Positions 35,912 to 47,486 of a DNA stretch of 64,000 nucleotides are shown here, in pieces (the first letter of the stretch is position 1; the number at the start of each line of letters is the position of its first letter). The notes beneath the pieces were generated by a model. It saw only the letters and a list, made by a program, of their open reading frames with translations, searched no databases and was not told the origin of the DNA. Made by a program: the position numbers and the translations under genes. The stretch is taken from positions 1,615,214,118 through 1,615,278,117 of the forward strand of contig NC_056725.1 of the NCBI RefSeq assembly GCF_019279795.1. Reading direction: 5' to 3'. The stretch comes from Protopterus annectens (lineage: Eukaryota; Chordata; Ceratodontiformes; Protopteridae).

Positions 35912-36703
35912 ATGAGGAGGCGATAGCAACCGACGCCGGACCAAGACTTTGGAACTCAGGCCGAATGGGGAACCACCTGATGGCAGGATAACCCAAGTGT
36001 AATGACTGCAGCAGTGTAACACGATGAACATCTGAGGCAGCATAGAAAAAGCACTACAATTGTTAGGACCTTTTTCCTCGCCCTCCTCTGCCTTTGTCTC
36101 AGCCAGTTAAGGAAGGACTCCTGAAACTATTTTGCAAGACTGACAGTTGACTGCAAACGTAGCTGAGGTGCAAGTTTTCTTCCAAAAGCAGTCAAGGATT
36201 CTGCTCAGCCTGTCACTGAAAACAAAGCTTCTGGAAGCAGCCACACTAAATTCTTTGTTGGAAATCAAGGACCCTATTGCTGGAGTCAGCTACAGCATAC
36301 AGGTGGTTTGGTGAGTCAGTTTGGCCAGCTTCTTAAGATCATGGGGCTGGGAACCCAGCTACAAGGACACTGCTGAATGCATCATCCAGGACTTTCAGAG
36401 CTAGAGGACTGGTCAGAGGATTGGTGTTGGGTGCGCCCAGAAAAATCTTGTATCTAACCAGGACCAGTTTAAAGGTCTCCTTCATTCTGTAAAGAATATC
36501 CTCAAACTAGAGGCTCTCAGGAAGAGCAGAAGACAATACATCCCCTAGCCTGACTCTAGGTAAGAGAGGGGGCAGACATGTGGTTAACATATATCAATTA
36601 TTCTACCTCCATATCGGAGGTACCCAAATCCTAGTAGTGGAGGACACCCCCCTTTCACTGAGGAACCCCCGACACTGAAAGTTCTCAGGCTAGCTGCCTG
36701 AAA

Positions 36704-37744
36704 GTACATGTTACAACAGTGATCTGTCTTGATGTAGCCTAAGCTATATGTGTTGTACCTTGCCAAGGATCAAACTGACCAGCTTCCAAAGCTTTAAAAG
36801 CACCTTCCACACATGCTAATTGCTGTAGAGCTTGAGAGCGGTATAAAGGCAGTGGTCAGGGCATCAAATCTCAGAATTTTCTTGCCTCTGAAAAAGGAAG
36901 CCTAGACTGTTAGACAGGTACGTGCTAAGGAAAGAAAGAATGATGACAAATAAATATATATATTCATACAAACACATACTTGCATAAAAACACAAGAAAA
37001 AGGATAATATATTTAAACATCTACTATTAATAGTAAGGTACTTTTACAGCTGTACTATGTTCATCATTAGATCACTGCTGCAATAGCCCTGGCTACATGG
37101 GATGAATACCACAGCTTACAGAACAAGGATGCAGAAAGGAAGAGTCAAGTAAACCTTACAGAACAGTGCACCAAATCCTGCTCTGTTCTTAGATGAAGAA
37201 TCTAGGTTTTACTGATGAGACTACATGTTGCCTCTAGTATACTTCTAGAGTCCACACATTTCCAAAGAGACAAAGACATGTTAAAATGGACCCAGACTAT
37301 GCATAAAAGTGACTTATGATGAGAACAAATTGCAACAATGTGGGCAACGACTGTTTAGACAAAACTTGTCCCTTTTTCTCAACTTGGAAGGAGACGGACA
37401 GCTAGTCCAGCAATCCTGGAGGATTTAGTTTTGTAAATGCAATAAAGCAGGCTGTGGACATCAACACTGTCTTTCTTTACATCCCTTGATTTTTGGCTTT
37501 GGAAAGAAAACAAGGAGATGAAAAGCCTGGCTTAGTATAAACTCTGACGTGAGCTTAAGCATAAAGGAAGGGTTTCATCTCAAAATAACCCTACCTTTGT
37601 TACACACGGGACAGGGCTGACTCACCATAAGAGCTTGTAGCTCATAAGTTCATGGAACAAATTACTTCTATACTTCTTCAGCAAGGCGCTACAAAACATA
37701 ATATTGCCACAGTAAAATCAAGGTGTCAATCCTTCATAATAGTG
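36704..37744 (-). mobile_element. Old DIRS D, 3' part (ITR, ICR, YR remnant)
   Basis: A decayed DIRS-A relative on the minus strand. The 3' terminus begins GTACATG after AAA at 36704. A 3' ITR remnant with GGTATAAAGGCAG lies near 36840, and the ICR at about 37002-37095 reads ACAGCTGTACTATGTTCATC. YR remnants follow at about 37100-37744, including the region matching MPKVVSS (AAGCATAAAGGAAGGG near 37558). The element is cut by the Penelope-like element at about 37745. Gag remnants at 62985-63659 may be its continuation. Confidence 0.6.
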
Positions 37745-38415
37745 TAAAAAATAAAACAAACCAACCACTGTATAACAAGAAGTTATGTACTCACCATAAC
37801 GTTTGATGTATGTAATCTATCTCACCTCACATTCTTACCCGTGGGTTTGGAGCCGAACCTCGGCTCCGACTCGGCCATACTCTAGCTCGAAGTCTTCACT
37901 TGGCTCGCGGCTAAGAGGTATCCCATGGTGCAATGCGCCTATTCCCCACATCTTGTTTGCAGTGAGCTCACATCCACACACACAAACACGTTCAGAGGAA
38001 GAACCAATTCAACCTATCCGAGAGTGCTGAAAAGTACAGTTGTGTACCTACCATAAATGTAGATGTTAGAGTGTATTCACTGTTGCAGTCATTACACTTG
38101 GGTTATCCTGCTGGCAGGCTACGCGCAGTTGGCCTGAATTCCAAAGTCCTGGTCCGGCGTCGGTTGCTGTTCCTCTTCCCTGACGTCACTGCGCCAGAGT
38201 ATAAAAGATGCAGCAGACGCCATTTTCTTCAGTTTTTCTTGCCCCAGATGTCAGGTGCCCCCAAAAGGGTAGGCTAAAAATTATGCTCATAAAAAAGCAT
38301 GCAATAACATAAACATTACCTTCATCTACAAGCAAATACACCACATAGGTTGTATAGAATAGAGAAGTACAGATAAGTCCCAGCAATGAAAGGGGGATGG
38401 TGGGAGGGTAACCTG

Positions 38416-38514
38416 GACTGCAACAGTGAATACACTCGAACATCTACATTTATGGTAGGTACACAACTGTACTATGTTCATAGTGTTTCACTGTTGCAGT
38501 CATTACACTTGGGT
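38416..38514. repeat. ICR of A3
   Basis: Complement of the A3 3' terminus (ending ACACAACTGTAC at 38472), T at 38473, then complement of the 5' terminus (TGTTTCACTGTTGCAG). It carries the A3-specific TTG variant, not the A1 one. Confidence 0.85.
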
Positions 38515-38538
38515 TGAATCCCAAAGCTGAGGTTGGGC

Positions 38539-39590
38539 CTAAATAGAATTAGGAGTGGCTATGAGGCCCTGCAGACCTGCAGTGGCAAAGCCTGCTCTGG
38601 ATTTAGAGTAAAGAGGTAAGTGGTAGTGTTTTGTAAAAGTGTGCACTGAAGTCCAAGTTGCAGCTTCCAAAATGTCCTTGGTTGGTACTCCTCTGATGAA
38701 AGCTGCTGAAGTGGCTGCTGCTCTGGTTGAATATGGCCTAATGCCTTTAGGCACTGATTTGCCATGTTGCGAATAGCAAAAACGAATGCAGTGGCCTATC
38801 CATTTTGAAATAGTCTGCTTTGAAATAGGTTTCCTTTGCTATCCTGCAGCATATGCCACTAAGAGTTGCTCAGTCTTTCTGAAAGCTTTAGTTTTGTCCA
38901 AGTAGAAGCGTAGATGTTTGTGCATGTCCAAGGAATGCAGAAGTCTCTCCCCCTTATTCTGTGGGTTTGGCTAAAAGGTAGGCAAATGAATAGTTTGGTT
39001 AAGAGCCACACTGGACACTACCTTAGGCATAAATGTTGGGTATGTCCTTAGAGAAACCCTGTCCGGATGGAAAATAAAATGTGCCACAGCCATTAGTGAC
39101 TGTAACTCAGACTTTTCTTGCTGAAGTTATTGTTAGGAGCAGAGCTGTTTTCCATGATAAGTATTTTATCTCAGCTGTATTGGCTGGCTCAAAAGGAGGC
39201 AGTGTGAGCTTTTCCAAGACAAAATTGAGGTCCCATGCAGGTATTGGAGCTCTCCTTGGGGGTGTTATGTTTTTGGCCCCTCTGAGGTACTGCCTTAGCA
39301 GTGGATGTGAAAAAATAGGTGGGTCCGTATTGTAATGAGCTGAAATTGCAGAAGCATGGATCTTAACTGATGAGAAGGATAGGCCTTTGTCCAGCAGCTC
39401 GGTTAGGTATTGTAATATCTGAGGAATATTCTGTACAAGCGTGTCCGTTCCTTGTGCCTGGTTCCAAGCACAGAATCTCTCATTTTTCTGCATAAGATTT
39501 CCTGGTGTTGGGCCTCCTGGCCTCCAAAATAACATCCATAACTGCTTTAGAGAGAGGTGTGTTCTGAATGGTTACATTATCCACCATGCA
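38539..39590 (-). pseudogene. YR of A3
   Basis: The N-terminal half (39535-39107) contains QILQYLTELLDKG, IHASAISAHYN, WDLNFVLEKLTLPPFEP and TITSARKV, where the usual catalytic R-R pair reads R-K. The catalytic C-terminal region (38754-38539) contains YSTRAAATSAAF (the box His has become Tyr) and KHYHLPLYSKSRAGFATA with the nucleophile Tyr. Stops and frame breaks separate them. Decayed and non-functional. Confidence 0.85.
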
Positions 39591-39599
39591 GCCAGACTT

Positions 39600-40393
39600 A
39601 GGGTTCTGAGTTGGCTGTGCAGGATCTGATTGTTTTGTTAGGTCAGCAGATGAGGAATTTGAGGTAATGTCCAGGCTGGGCCTGGAGACAAGCTCTTTAG
39701 GATTGGGTACCAGTGCTGGCGTGGCCATTCTGGGGCAATCAGTATAACTTTTGGCTTCTCTTGTCTGACCTTTAGGAGCACCTTGGGGAGGAGAGGCAGT
39801 GGAGGAGAGGCATATACTGTGACGGTCTTCCAGCTGAATGATAGGGCATCCACTTTCCATGCTTGTTTGTGATAAGTCCTTGTGCAGAATCTCTGTAATT
39901 GGCAGTTGTGAGGGGAGGCAAATAGATCTATGTCTGGGCATCCCCATTTCCTTGTTATCATGCTGAAGACTTGTGGATCTAGTTTCCACTCGTGAGGATC
40001 CATGAGGTTTCTGCTTAGTTCGTCTGCCAGAGTATTTGTCTTTCCTGGCAGGAATTGCGCTTGCAGGTGTACTTGATAAGTCAATGCTGTGTTCCACAAA
40101 GTCATGGCTTGTCTGCAGAGGGGGTAGGAATGTGTGCCTCCTTGCTTATGTACCACATGACTGTAGTATTGTCCGTCTTTATCAGCAGTTGTCCTGGTTG
40201 AAGTAAATCCTTGAAGGCTGCCAGGGCATTCTGTACAGCTAGCATCTCTTTTTGACTGATATGAAGATGCATTTGGCTTGCGGGCCATGTGCCCTGAATA
40301 CATTTTTCTGCCATGTGTGCCCCCCAGGCATAATCTGATGCATCTGTTGTTAGTGTCTGCCTGGCTGTGGGTAAAGTGAATGGATGTCCCTTG
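39600..40393 (-). pseudogene. RNase H-MT of A3, left fragment
   Basis: RNase H blocks TTDASDYAWGAHM, ISQKEMLAVQNAL and KTDNTTVMWYISK (40401-40102) are followed by ADELSRNLMDPHEW and the MT-like region: CPDIDLFASPHNCQLQ, VDALSFSW and LIAPEWPRQHWYP (40303-39638). A4 interrupts the gene at 40393, just upstream of the first RNase H Asp. The missing RT resumes at 51521. Confidence 0.85.
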
Positions 40394-40512
40394 ATGTTCA
40401 TCGGGTTATACTGCTGCAGTCATCACACTTGGGTTATCCTGCCATCAGGCGGTCCCGCAGTCGGCCGAATCCCAAAGTCTTGGTACGGTGTCTGTTGTCG
40501 TTGCTTCCTCCC

Positions 40513-40540
40513 TGACGTCAGTGTGACAGGGGGATAAAAG
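40513..40540 (+). promoter_or_regulatory. CRE plus TATA-like promoter in the 5' ITR of A4
   Basis: TGACGTCA at 40513-40520, then GGATAAAAGAGG at about 40532-40543, followed about 25 bases later by the TTTTCTCCAGTC motif conserved at the same place in all DIRS-A copies. This has the layout of a Pol II core promoter. A mirrored copy lies in the 3' ITR (51346-51372). Confidence 0.55.
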
Positions 40541-40709
40541 AGGCAGCCGATGCCATTTTCTCCAGTCTTTCTTGCCGCGCGGTGCCCGAAGCAGAAGCAG
40601 TTTGCAAGTGCCGGTCGGCTAGCTCCTGAGATTTTCGAATCGAATTTCAGCCCGAAGTCTTCCCTAAAGCTAAGTACCCCGTTGGGGAAACTTTTCTTGC
40701 CTCAGACTG

Positions 40710-41935
40710 ATGTCAGACAATGTTAATAATTGCATTTCTTGTGGGAAGCAAATACCTCATAAGGATTTTCATTCTTATTGTATTCCTTGCCTAGGCCCAG
40801 ACCACGACGTTTCTGGTTGTCGGTTTTGTGCTAGGTTCAACAAACGTACAATCAAGCGTCGGGCAGATTTCGCCCGACATTATTTTGGCAGAAAATGTAA
40901 TTATAGCATGTTGTCGGAGCAACAGACATCAGCAATGATAAAAAAACACAAGGATAAGGACAGGCAACCAAGGCCAAGACCAGATACCGAGGCCTCAGCA
41001 AGGCCTGCCGCCGGTTCTCCGGTTTTCAGCGAGGCGCCTACGCAGCCCCTGACTACTGCAGATTTAGAAATTCTGACGGCCTCCCAGACCGAATCAGCTG
41101 GGCCTCAGGAGCCGGTTCCATCTCACCCCTCGGATGCCAACCCTGTCGGTGATCCGGAGATTTTGGACAGGCCTTCGGTTTCTGAAGGTGTCTTCAAACC
41201 GACAACTATCTCTATTAAGTCTCATGCTAAACTTAAAGCCCCCTTAAAAGTTAGGAAACCGGGTCCAGAGTCCCCCCCCCCACAGGCCCCTATGCCTAAA
41301 AAACAGATGCTTAAGATGGTTGAGGATTTAATTACCCTTATCAGGGGTTCACAACCCCCTCCTGACAAAAGGCCTAGACTGGAGGAAGATTATCCTTCCT
41401 CTGACCAAGCCATCCATTTCCTCAGCTAACTCTGAGGACCAGGATTATTCCTTCCCTCTTTATGAAGACTCGGATGCTGAAGAGTCCATTCCCTCTGTCT
41501 CCCCCCCCCCCCCCTGAAGACTACTCTTTTGGGGAAACTTTACACACCATGAGGGAACACTTCCACTGGGAAGGCCAAGATTACTATGACTCTAAGAGAA
41601 GACTCTGTGAGTTTCTTCTTCTCCCACAGCATAGACCCCTTGCAATTCCTCCAGTTTTAGACATTTTGGATGATGTTTACACCGAATCTAGTCTAAACCC
41701 AGATTCCTTACCTCCTGCACTAGCTAAACCAGACAGATACTACCGAGTTCCTGATTTTCATAAGTTTCTATATAAAAGCCCTGTTGCAGACGCCGAAACC
41801 ATTTCCCAGGGTCCCAAAGGGGTTAAGGCCTCTACTGCTAGGAATCCACTACCTTCTGAAAGAGATTCCAGAGCATTAGTAAGATGGGGGAAGAAAGTGT
41901 ATACGTCTGCCACTTTGGCCATGAGGGCCTTAAAA
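40710..41935 (+). pseudogene. Gag-like protein of A4, N-terminal part
   Basis: It starts MSDNVNNCISCGK at 40710, shortly after the ITR. Zinc-binding Cys pairs (CISCGK, CIPCLG, CRFCARF) and a basic KRTIKRR follow, then a long Pro/Ser/Glu-rich linker and KKQMLKMVEDLITLIRGS. The frame is lost near 41425 and an open reading resumes from 41462 after a C-run (about 41503-41514), which is a likely slippage site. The C-terminal domain continues with EHFHWEGQDY, PPVLDILDDVY, YYRVPDFHKF and VRWGKKVYTSATLAMRAL, where A5 interrupts it. Confidence 0.88.
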
Positions 41936-42330
41936 GTATAGTTTTGTACCTACCACAAATGTAGATGTTAGAGTGCTCATACAGCTGCAGTCATTACAGA
42001 TGGGTTATCCTGCCGTCAGGCGGGTCCTCGGTCGGCCGAATTCCAAAGTCTAGGTCCAGCGTCGGTTGTCGTCGCTTCTTCCCTGAAGTCAGTGCGGCAA
42101 AGGTATAAAAGAGGCAGCCAATGCCATTTTCTTCAGTTTTTCTTGCCCCAGATGTCAGGTGCCCCCAGAAGGAAGGAAAAACATAATATTATGCAAACAT
42201 GCAATGTTGATAAATCAAAAAACATTAGCTGCAAGCAAATACACCATAAAAGAATACCCCAAAAAGGTTATATGATAAAGGTGTTTGTCATAAGGCCTGT
42301 CCTAAGAGGGGATGGAGGGAGGGAAACCTG

Positions 42331-42428
42331 GACTGCAGCTGTATGAGCACTCTAACATCTACATTTATGGTAGGTACAAAACTGTACTATGTTCATCGTG
42401 CATACAGCTGCAGTCATTACAGATGGGT
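42331..42428. repeat. ICR of A5
   Basis: Complement of the 3' terminus (to 42387), T at 42388, then complement of the 5' terminus (ATGTTCATCGTGCATACAGC). It carries the A5-type CAGCTG variant, unlike the surrounding A4. Confidence 0.87.
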
Positions 42429-42460
42429 AGAATCCCAAAGCTGAGTAAGGGTGGCAGGCA

Positions 42461-43510
42461 CTAAGTGGAACTAGGAGGGGCTAGGATGCCCTGCAGGACT
42501 GCTGTGGCAAAGCCCGCTCTAGATTTTGAGTATAGTGGAAGGTGGTAGTGCTTGGAGAAAGTGTGCACTGAACTCCCAAGTAGCTGCTTCCAAAATGTCC
42601 TTGGTAGGGACCCCCCTGAGGAAAGCTGCAGAGGTAGCTGTAGCCCTGGTGGAGTGGGATCTGATGTATACAGGCACAGATTTTCCATGAAATGAATAAC
42701 AAAAGCATATGTAGTGTGCTATCCATTTTGAAATTGTCTGTTTGGAAATGGCCTTTCCCTGAGCACCTGTAGCATAGGACACAAAGAGCTGCTCAGATTT
42801 CCTGAATGACTTAGTTCTGTCCAAGTAATAACAAAGTTGTCTGTGAATGTCCAAGGAATGTAGTAGTCTCTCCCCTTTGTTCTGTGGATTTGAATAAAAG
42901 GTAGGTAAATGAATAGTCTGATTCAAAGCTACACTGGATACTACCCTTGGCATGAAGGTAGGGTTGGTTCGTAAGGAAACTCTGTCCTGATGGAAAATGA
43001 TGAATGGTTGCACAGCCATGAGGGCCTGTAGCTCCGAAACCCTGCGTGCTGAGGAAATAGCCAGAAGGAAGGCTGTTTTCCACAACAAGTATTGTAGCTC
43101 TGTTGAAGAAGCCGGCTCAAAGGGAGGCAGGGTCAGCTTTTCCAATACGAAGTTGAGGTCCCAAGCTGGGACTGGTGGTTTCCGTGGGGGTTTTATATTT
43201 TTTGCCCCTCTGAGGAACTGCCTTAATAGAGGATGTGAGAATAAAGGAGGATCTGTATTGTATTGTGCAGAAATGGCTGAAGCATGGATCTTGGATGGAG
43301 GAGAAGGAAAGGCCACTGTTTAACATCTCAGCTAGGTACTGTAAAATTTGAGGTATATTCATTACCCAAGGATTCTGGCCCTTTTCTTGATTCCAGGAAC
43401 AAAATCGTTTCCATTTGGAGGAGTAGGCTTTTCTAGTAGAGGGTCTTCTGGCCTCCAAGATGACATCCTGCACCTCCTTGGAGAGGAGAGTCTGTTGGGA
43501 AATTAAGGTA
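42461..43510 (-). pseudogene. YR of A5
   Basis: Frames 44049-43117 and 43316-42519 together give RRPSTRKAYSSKWKRFC, QILQYLAEMLNSG, WDLNFVLEKLTLPPFEP, AISSARRVSELQAL (first catalytic Arg), LNQTIHLPTFY and the HSTRATATSAAF box. Breaks occur near 43310 and after EAATW. The final KHYHLPLYSKSRAGFATA segment with the Tyr is in the frame ending at 42461. Two small frameshifts are the main damage. Confidence 0.87.
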
Positions 43511-45374
43511 TTCTCCATGCAGCTAGATTCAGGGTTTTGAGCTGGCTGTGAAGGGTTTTGTAGTTGTGCTGGGACAACAGAAGAGGAACTAGAGGTAGGA
43601 TCCATGGTGGTGAGTGTGTCAGGCTCTTTAGGAGAGGATACCAATGCTGTCGTGGCCAGTCTGGAGCAATGAGAATCATTTGTGGCCTCTCTGCTCTGGC
43701 TTTTAATAGAACTTTGGTTAGTAGAGGAAGAGGCGGGAAGGCATAGACTGTCAATGTTGTCCAACTGAAAGAGAATGCGTCCACTTTCCAGGCCTGTGGA
43801 TGATAGGTCCTTGAACAGGATTTTTCCAACTGGTAATTTCTGTGGGTAGCAAATAGATCTATGTCTGGCTATCCTCATGCCCGAGTTATCTTTGAGAAGA
43901 CTTGAGGATGCAACTTCCATTCGTGTGGGTCTGTCATATTTCTGCTTAAGTTGTCTGCCAGTGTGTTTTCCTTCCCTGGCAGGAATTGTGCCTGTAGTTG
44001 AATTTGTAATTCCAGTGCTGTGTTCCACAGGGTCATGGCTTGCCTGCACAGGGGGTATGAATGAGTTCCCCCCGTTTGTTTATGTACCACATGACTGTGG
44101 TGTTGTCTGTCCTTATCAATAGCTGGCCTGGATGGAGTAGGTCTTTGAAGGTCATAAGAGCATTTTGCACGGCTAGCATCTCCTTTTGGTTGATGTGTAG
44201 GTGCTTCCCTTTTTGGGACCATTTTCCCTGAATGCACTGATCTGCCATGTGTGCTCCCCAGGCGTAGTCTGAGGCGTCCGTTGTGATGATTTGAGTTGCT
44301 TGAGGTAAACAGAAAGGGAGACCTGTTTCTTTGGCATGCTTGAGCCCACCACAAAAATTCCTTTTGAAGGCATGGAATGAGTGGTATAATTGTTTCCAAG
44401 CTGTGGCTGTGTTGAGACCATAAGTTTTTTAGGTACCATTGAAGTTTCCTCATATGCAGCTTTGCACATGGGATTAGTAGGATGCAAGATGCCATGAATC
44501 CCAGAGCCTGCAGGACTTTCCTTGCAGTTAGTCTGGTGAAAGTTGCCATTTTGTTGAAGTATTGAGACAGTTGCCCTTGTTTGTCTGGCGTGAGGTAGGC
44601 CATCTGGGTGGTTGTATTTAAGCTGGCACCCAGGAAAATTATCTGTTGAGAAGGTATTAGTTTTGATCTCTTTTTGTTCACTGTGTATCCCAGGTAGTTT
44701 AACAGTTTTATTACAAATGCCAGATGCTACAATAGAATGTCCTTGCTGTCCGCTTGGATCAGGCAGTCGTCCAGATATGGGTAGATTTGTATTCCTTGTT
44801 GTCTGCAGAAGGCAATTACTGATGCCAGGCATTTCGTAAACACTCTGGGTGCAGTAGGTAAGCCAAAGGGCAATGCAGAGAATTGGTAATGGGTTGAACC
44901 TGCAAGAAATCTGAGGTATCTTCTGCAATCTTGTCCGATAGGGACATGCAGGTATGCCTCCTTGAGGTCCAACGCTACCAGCCAAGACTCCTTGCCCAGC
45001 ATGGGAAGAAGCTGCTGTAATGTGAGCTTCTGGAATTTTGGCACCTGTAGATATGTGTTTAGGATGGATAGGTTTAAGATGGGTCTCCAATCTTTGTCCT
45101 TCCTTGGTACCAGAAATAGTCTGGAATAAAAACCTTGACCTTGTTCTTTTGCAGGTACCTCTTGAATTGCTTTCATATCCATGAGAGCGGAAATTTGTCT
45201 TTGTGCCTCTGCCCATTGACTTTGTGGCAGGTTTGGCAAGCCTCTCATTTTTGGAAGGGTGTGAAAGTGGAACCTGTAGCCGCTGTCTATAATGTCCAGA
45301 TTCCATTTGTCTTTTGTAACAATGTGCCAGTTTTTTGAAAATAATGCCAGTTTTCCGCCCAAAGGTGCTGCCAT
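43503..45374 (-). pseudogene. RT-RNase H-MT of A5
   Basis: RT blocks are open at 45374-44727: GYRFHFHTLPKMRGLPNL, RPILNLSILNTY, LVALDLKEAYLHVPI (first catalytic Asp), ALPFGLPTAPRVFTKCL and PYLDDCLIQADSKD. The frame then breaks; RT C-terminus and RNase H follow at 44681-43875 and in neighbouring frames (INQKEMLAVQNAL, RTDNTTVMWYINK, ADNLSRNMTDPHEW). The MT-like segment (VDAFSFSW, LIAPDWPRQHWYP) is at 43829-43503. Catalytic residues are retained, with about three frame breaks. Confidence 0.87.
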
Positions 45375-45404
45375 TATAGCTTTGTTTGACAGGCATGGGG
45401 GAAG

Positions 45405-47175
45405 TCATTGTGTCTGTTTTCTAAATGACTGTGATCTATCTTCTCCACCTCTTGGGGTTGGTGCTTGCCACTGTCTAGCTCTGTAAGATCCTTGAGGTTG
45501 TCCTCTACCCCTTGGGCGCCTGTATCTGACCCTTTGAGGTCTGTCCGTGGCTGGAAAGGACCAATTTTTTGAAGGCCAGTTTCTGCTGAAGCGTGGAGGT
45601 TGCACCTGCAAGAAATCTTTCACTGTTTGCATATATTTCGCTTTTTCCTCCATTTTCTTTAGTACCTCCTCAGCTTTAACACCAAACAATACATCTTTTT
45701 GAAGTGGTGAATCTAATAACTTTGCTTTGACATGATCTGGTAAGGTTTGCTCTTTGAGCCAAGCATGCCTACGTATGACAGACCCCGTGACAGCAGCTCT
45801 ACATGAGGCCTCTACAGCATCAAAACCACACTGCAAGGCATGTTTACCCACTTGCTCTGCTCCATGCAACAAATCCTGCAACTCTTTCAAATCTGGTTGT
45901 TCTGTTTGTGTCATTTTGCTTTTCAGCTGCGATAACAAAAACTGTTGGTACTTTAACATATGGAATTGACAGTTTAATGCCCTCATGGTTAAAGTGGCAG
46001 ATGTATACACCTTTTCCCCCACCTTTCTAATGCTCTGGAATCTCTCTCTGAAGGTAAAGGGTTTTTAGCAGTAGAGGCCTTTATTTGGGACCCTGTGAAA
46101 TTGTTTCTGGGTCAGCAGTATGGCTTTTATAAAGGAACTGGTGAGAATCAGGAACCCGGTAATACCTGTCTGGTTTAACAGGGGCTGGAGGTAAAGAATC
46201 TGGATTAAGACTGGCTTCTGCGTACACATCATCCAAAATATCTAAAACAGGAGGGATAGCCAGGGGCCTATGCTGGGGGAGCAGTAAAAATTCCCTGAGC
46301 CTTTTCTTGGAATCTGAGTAATCTTGGCCTTCCCAGTGGAAGTGCTCCCTCAATGTATGCAGGGTTTCCCCAAAAGAGTAGTCCTCAGGGGGGGAGACCG
46401 AGGGAATAGACTCCTCAGCATCAGAGTCTTCAAAAGGGGAATAGGCATAATCCTGGTCCTCAGAATGGTCTGAGGTAAGAGAAGCCTGGTCTGAGGAAGG
46501 GTAGTCTTCCTCCAGTCTGGGTCTTTTGTCAGAGGGGGGTTGAGAACCCCTGATGAGAGTTATCAAATCCTCAGCCATTTTAAGCATCTGTTTTTTAGGC
46601 ATGGGGCCTTGAGAGGAGGTCTGAGGACCCTGTTTTTTAGTTTTCATGGCAGCTTTAGATTTAGTGAGGGATTTAATAGAGAAGGTGGTAGGCCTGAAGA
46701 CGCCTTCAGAAATGGTAGGCCTCACTAAATTTTCAGTTTCCCCGCCAAGAGTGGCGTCGGTATCTGTAGTGGGAATGGAGACCGAGGAGCCTGCAACCTC
46801 AGGTACTGAAGTCGCCGGTAAAATAGTTTCATCGGTAGTCAGGGGCTGCGTAGGCGCCTCGCAGAAAACCGGAGAACCGGTAGTCGGCCTAAGCGTGGTC
46901 TCAGTACCAGACCTCGGATGTCGGTCCTTGTCTTTGCGTCTTTTGCTTAAAACTGGCGTCGGTGTATCCGATGACATGATATAATTAAATTTTTTGCCAA
47001 AATAATGAAGGGCGAACTCCGCCCGGCGCTTAATAGTGCGCTTGTTGAACCTAGCACAAAAACGGCAGGCCGAGACGTCGTGGTCTGGCCCTAAGCAAGG
47101 TATACAGAAAGAATGACAATCCTTATGCGGTATTTGCTTCCCACAAGAAATGCAATTATTAACTTTGTCTGACAT
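45405..47175 (-). pseudogene. Gag-like protein of A5, nearly intact
   Basis: It starts MSDKVNNCISCGK (47175) and is open for 364 codons to 46081: Cys cluster, Thr/Pro-rich linker, KKQMLKMAEDLITLIRGS, EHFHWEGQDYSDSKKRLREF, PPVLDILDDVY and YYRVPDSHQFLYK. A single break near 46080-46025 separates it from the C-terminal 205 codons, with LTMRALNCQFHML, GSVIRRHAWLKEQ, FGVKAEEVLKKMEEK and the Arg-rich RPQRVRYRRPRGRGQ tail. This is the best gag in the window. Confidence 0.9.
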
Positions 47176-47340
47176 CGGTCTGAGGCAAGAAAAGTTCCCC
47201 CAACGGGGTACTTAGCTTTAAAGAAGACTTCGGCTGAAATACTTTCGTAAATCTCAGGAGCTGGCCGACCGGCACTTGCGAACTGCTTCTGCTTCGGGCA
47301 CCGCGTGGCAAGAAAGACTGAAGAAAATGGCGTTGGCTGC

Positions 47341-47368
47341 CTCTTATACCCCTGCCGCACTGACGTCA
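47341..47368 (-). promoter_or_regulatory. CRE plus TATA-like box in the 5' ITR of A5
   Basis: TGACGTCA at 47361-47368, followed on the minus strand by GGGGTATAAGAGG (about 47341-47352). The spacing is the same as in A1, A2 and A4. Confidence 0.5.
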
Positions 47369-47486
47369 GGGAAGAAGCGACGACAACCGACGTCGGACCT
47401 AGACTTTGGAATTCGGCCGACCGAGGACCTGCCTGACGGCAGGATAACCCATCTGTAATGACTGCAGCTGTATGCACGATGAACAT

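Larger units (their letters stand above)
30492..36031 (-). mobile_element. DIRS-A copy A2, both termini present
   Basis: 5540-bp YR retrotransposon on the minus strand. The 3' terminus GTACAG at 30492 follows AAA; the 5' terminus GAACAT at 36031 is followed by C. It is inserted in gag of old element C2, whose reading frame is restored when A2 is removed. The ICR, both ITRs and all coding modules are present, with several frame breaks. The subfamily of its termini (TACACTGCTGCAG) is the same as A1 and A4. Confidence 0.9.
26118..36703 (-). mobile_element. Old DIRS C2 (26118-30491 and 36032-36703), interrupted by A2
   Basis: A decayed DIRS-A relative. The 3' terminus at 26118 begins GTACAG after AAA, as in the young copies, and a degraded ICR lies at about 26590-26665. 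YR remnants follow to about 28600. RT-start and gag remnants appear from about 29930 to 30491. Gag resumes across A2 at 36032: the reading continues as YAASVSLAAKHTMKC, matching the HAAEQVGKHTLQC motif of other copies once A2 is removed. Most of the RT (28600-29930) is not recognisable. That 28600-29930, 30000-30491 and 36032-36703 belong to one element is inferred from order and orientation. Confidence 0.6.
41936..47486 (-). mobile_element. DIRS-A copy A5, innermost of the nest
   Basis: 5551 bp, minus strand, inserted in the A4 gag. The 3' terminus GTATAG at 41936 follows an A-run; the 5' terminus GAACAT at 47486 is followed by C. Removing it rejoins the host gag reading MRALK to CQFHMLKYQQYL, with no duplication. 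The termini are of the CATACAGCTGCAG subfamily, shared with A6. All modules are present. It must be younger than A4. Confidence 0.92.
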
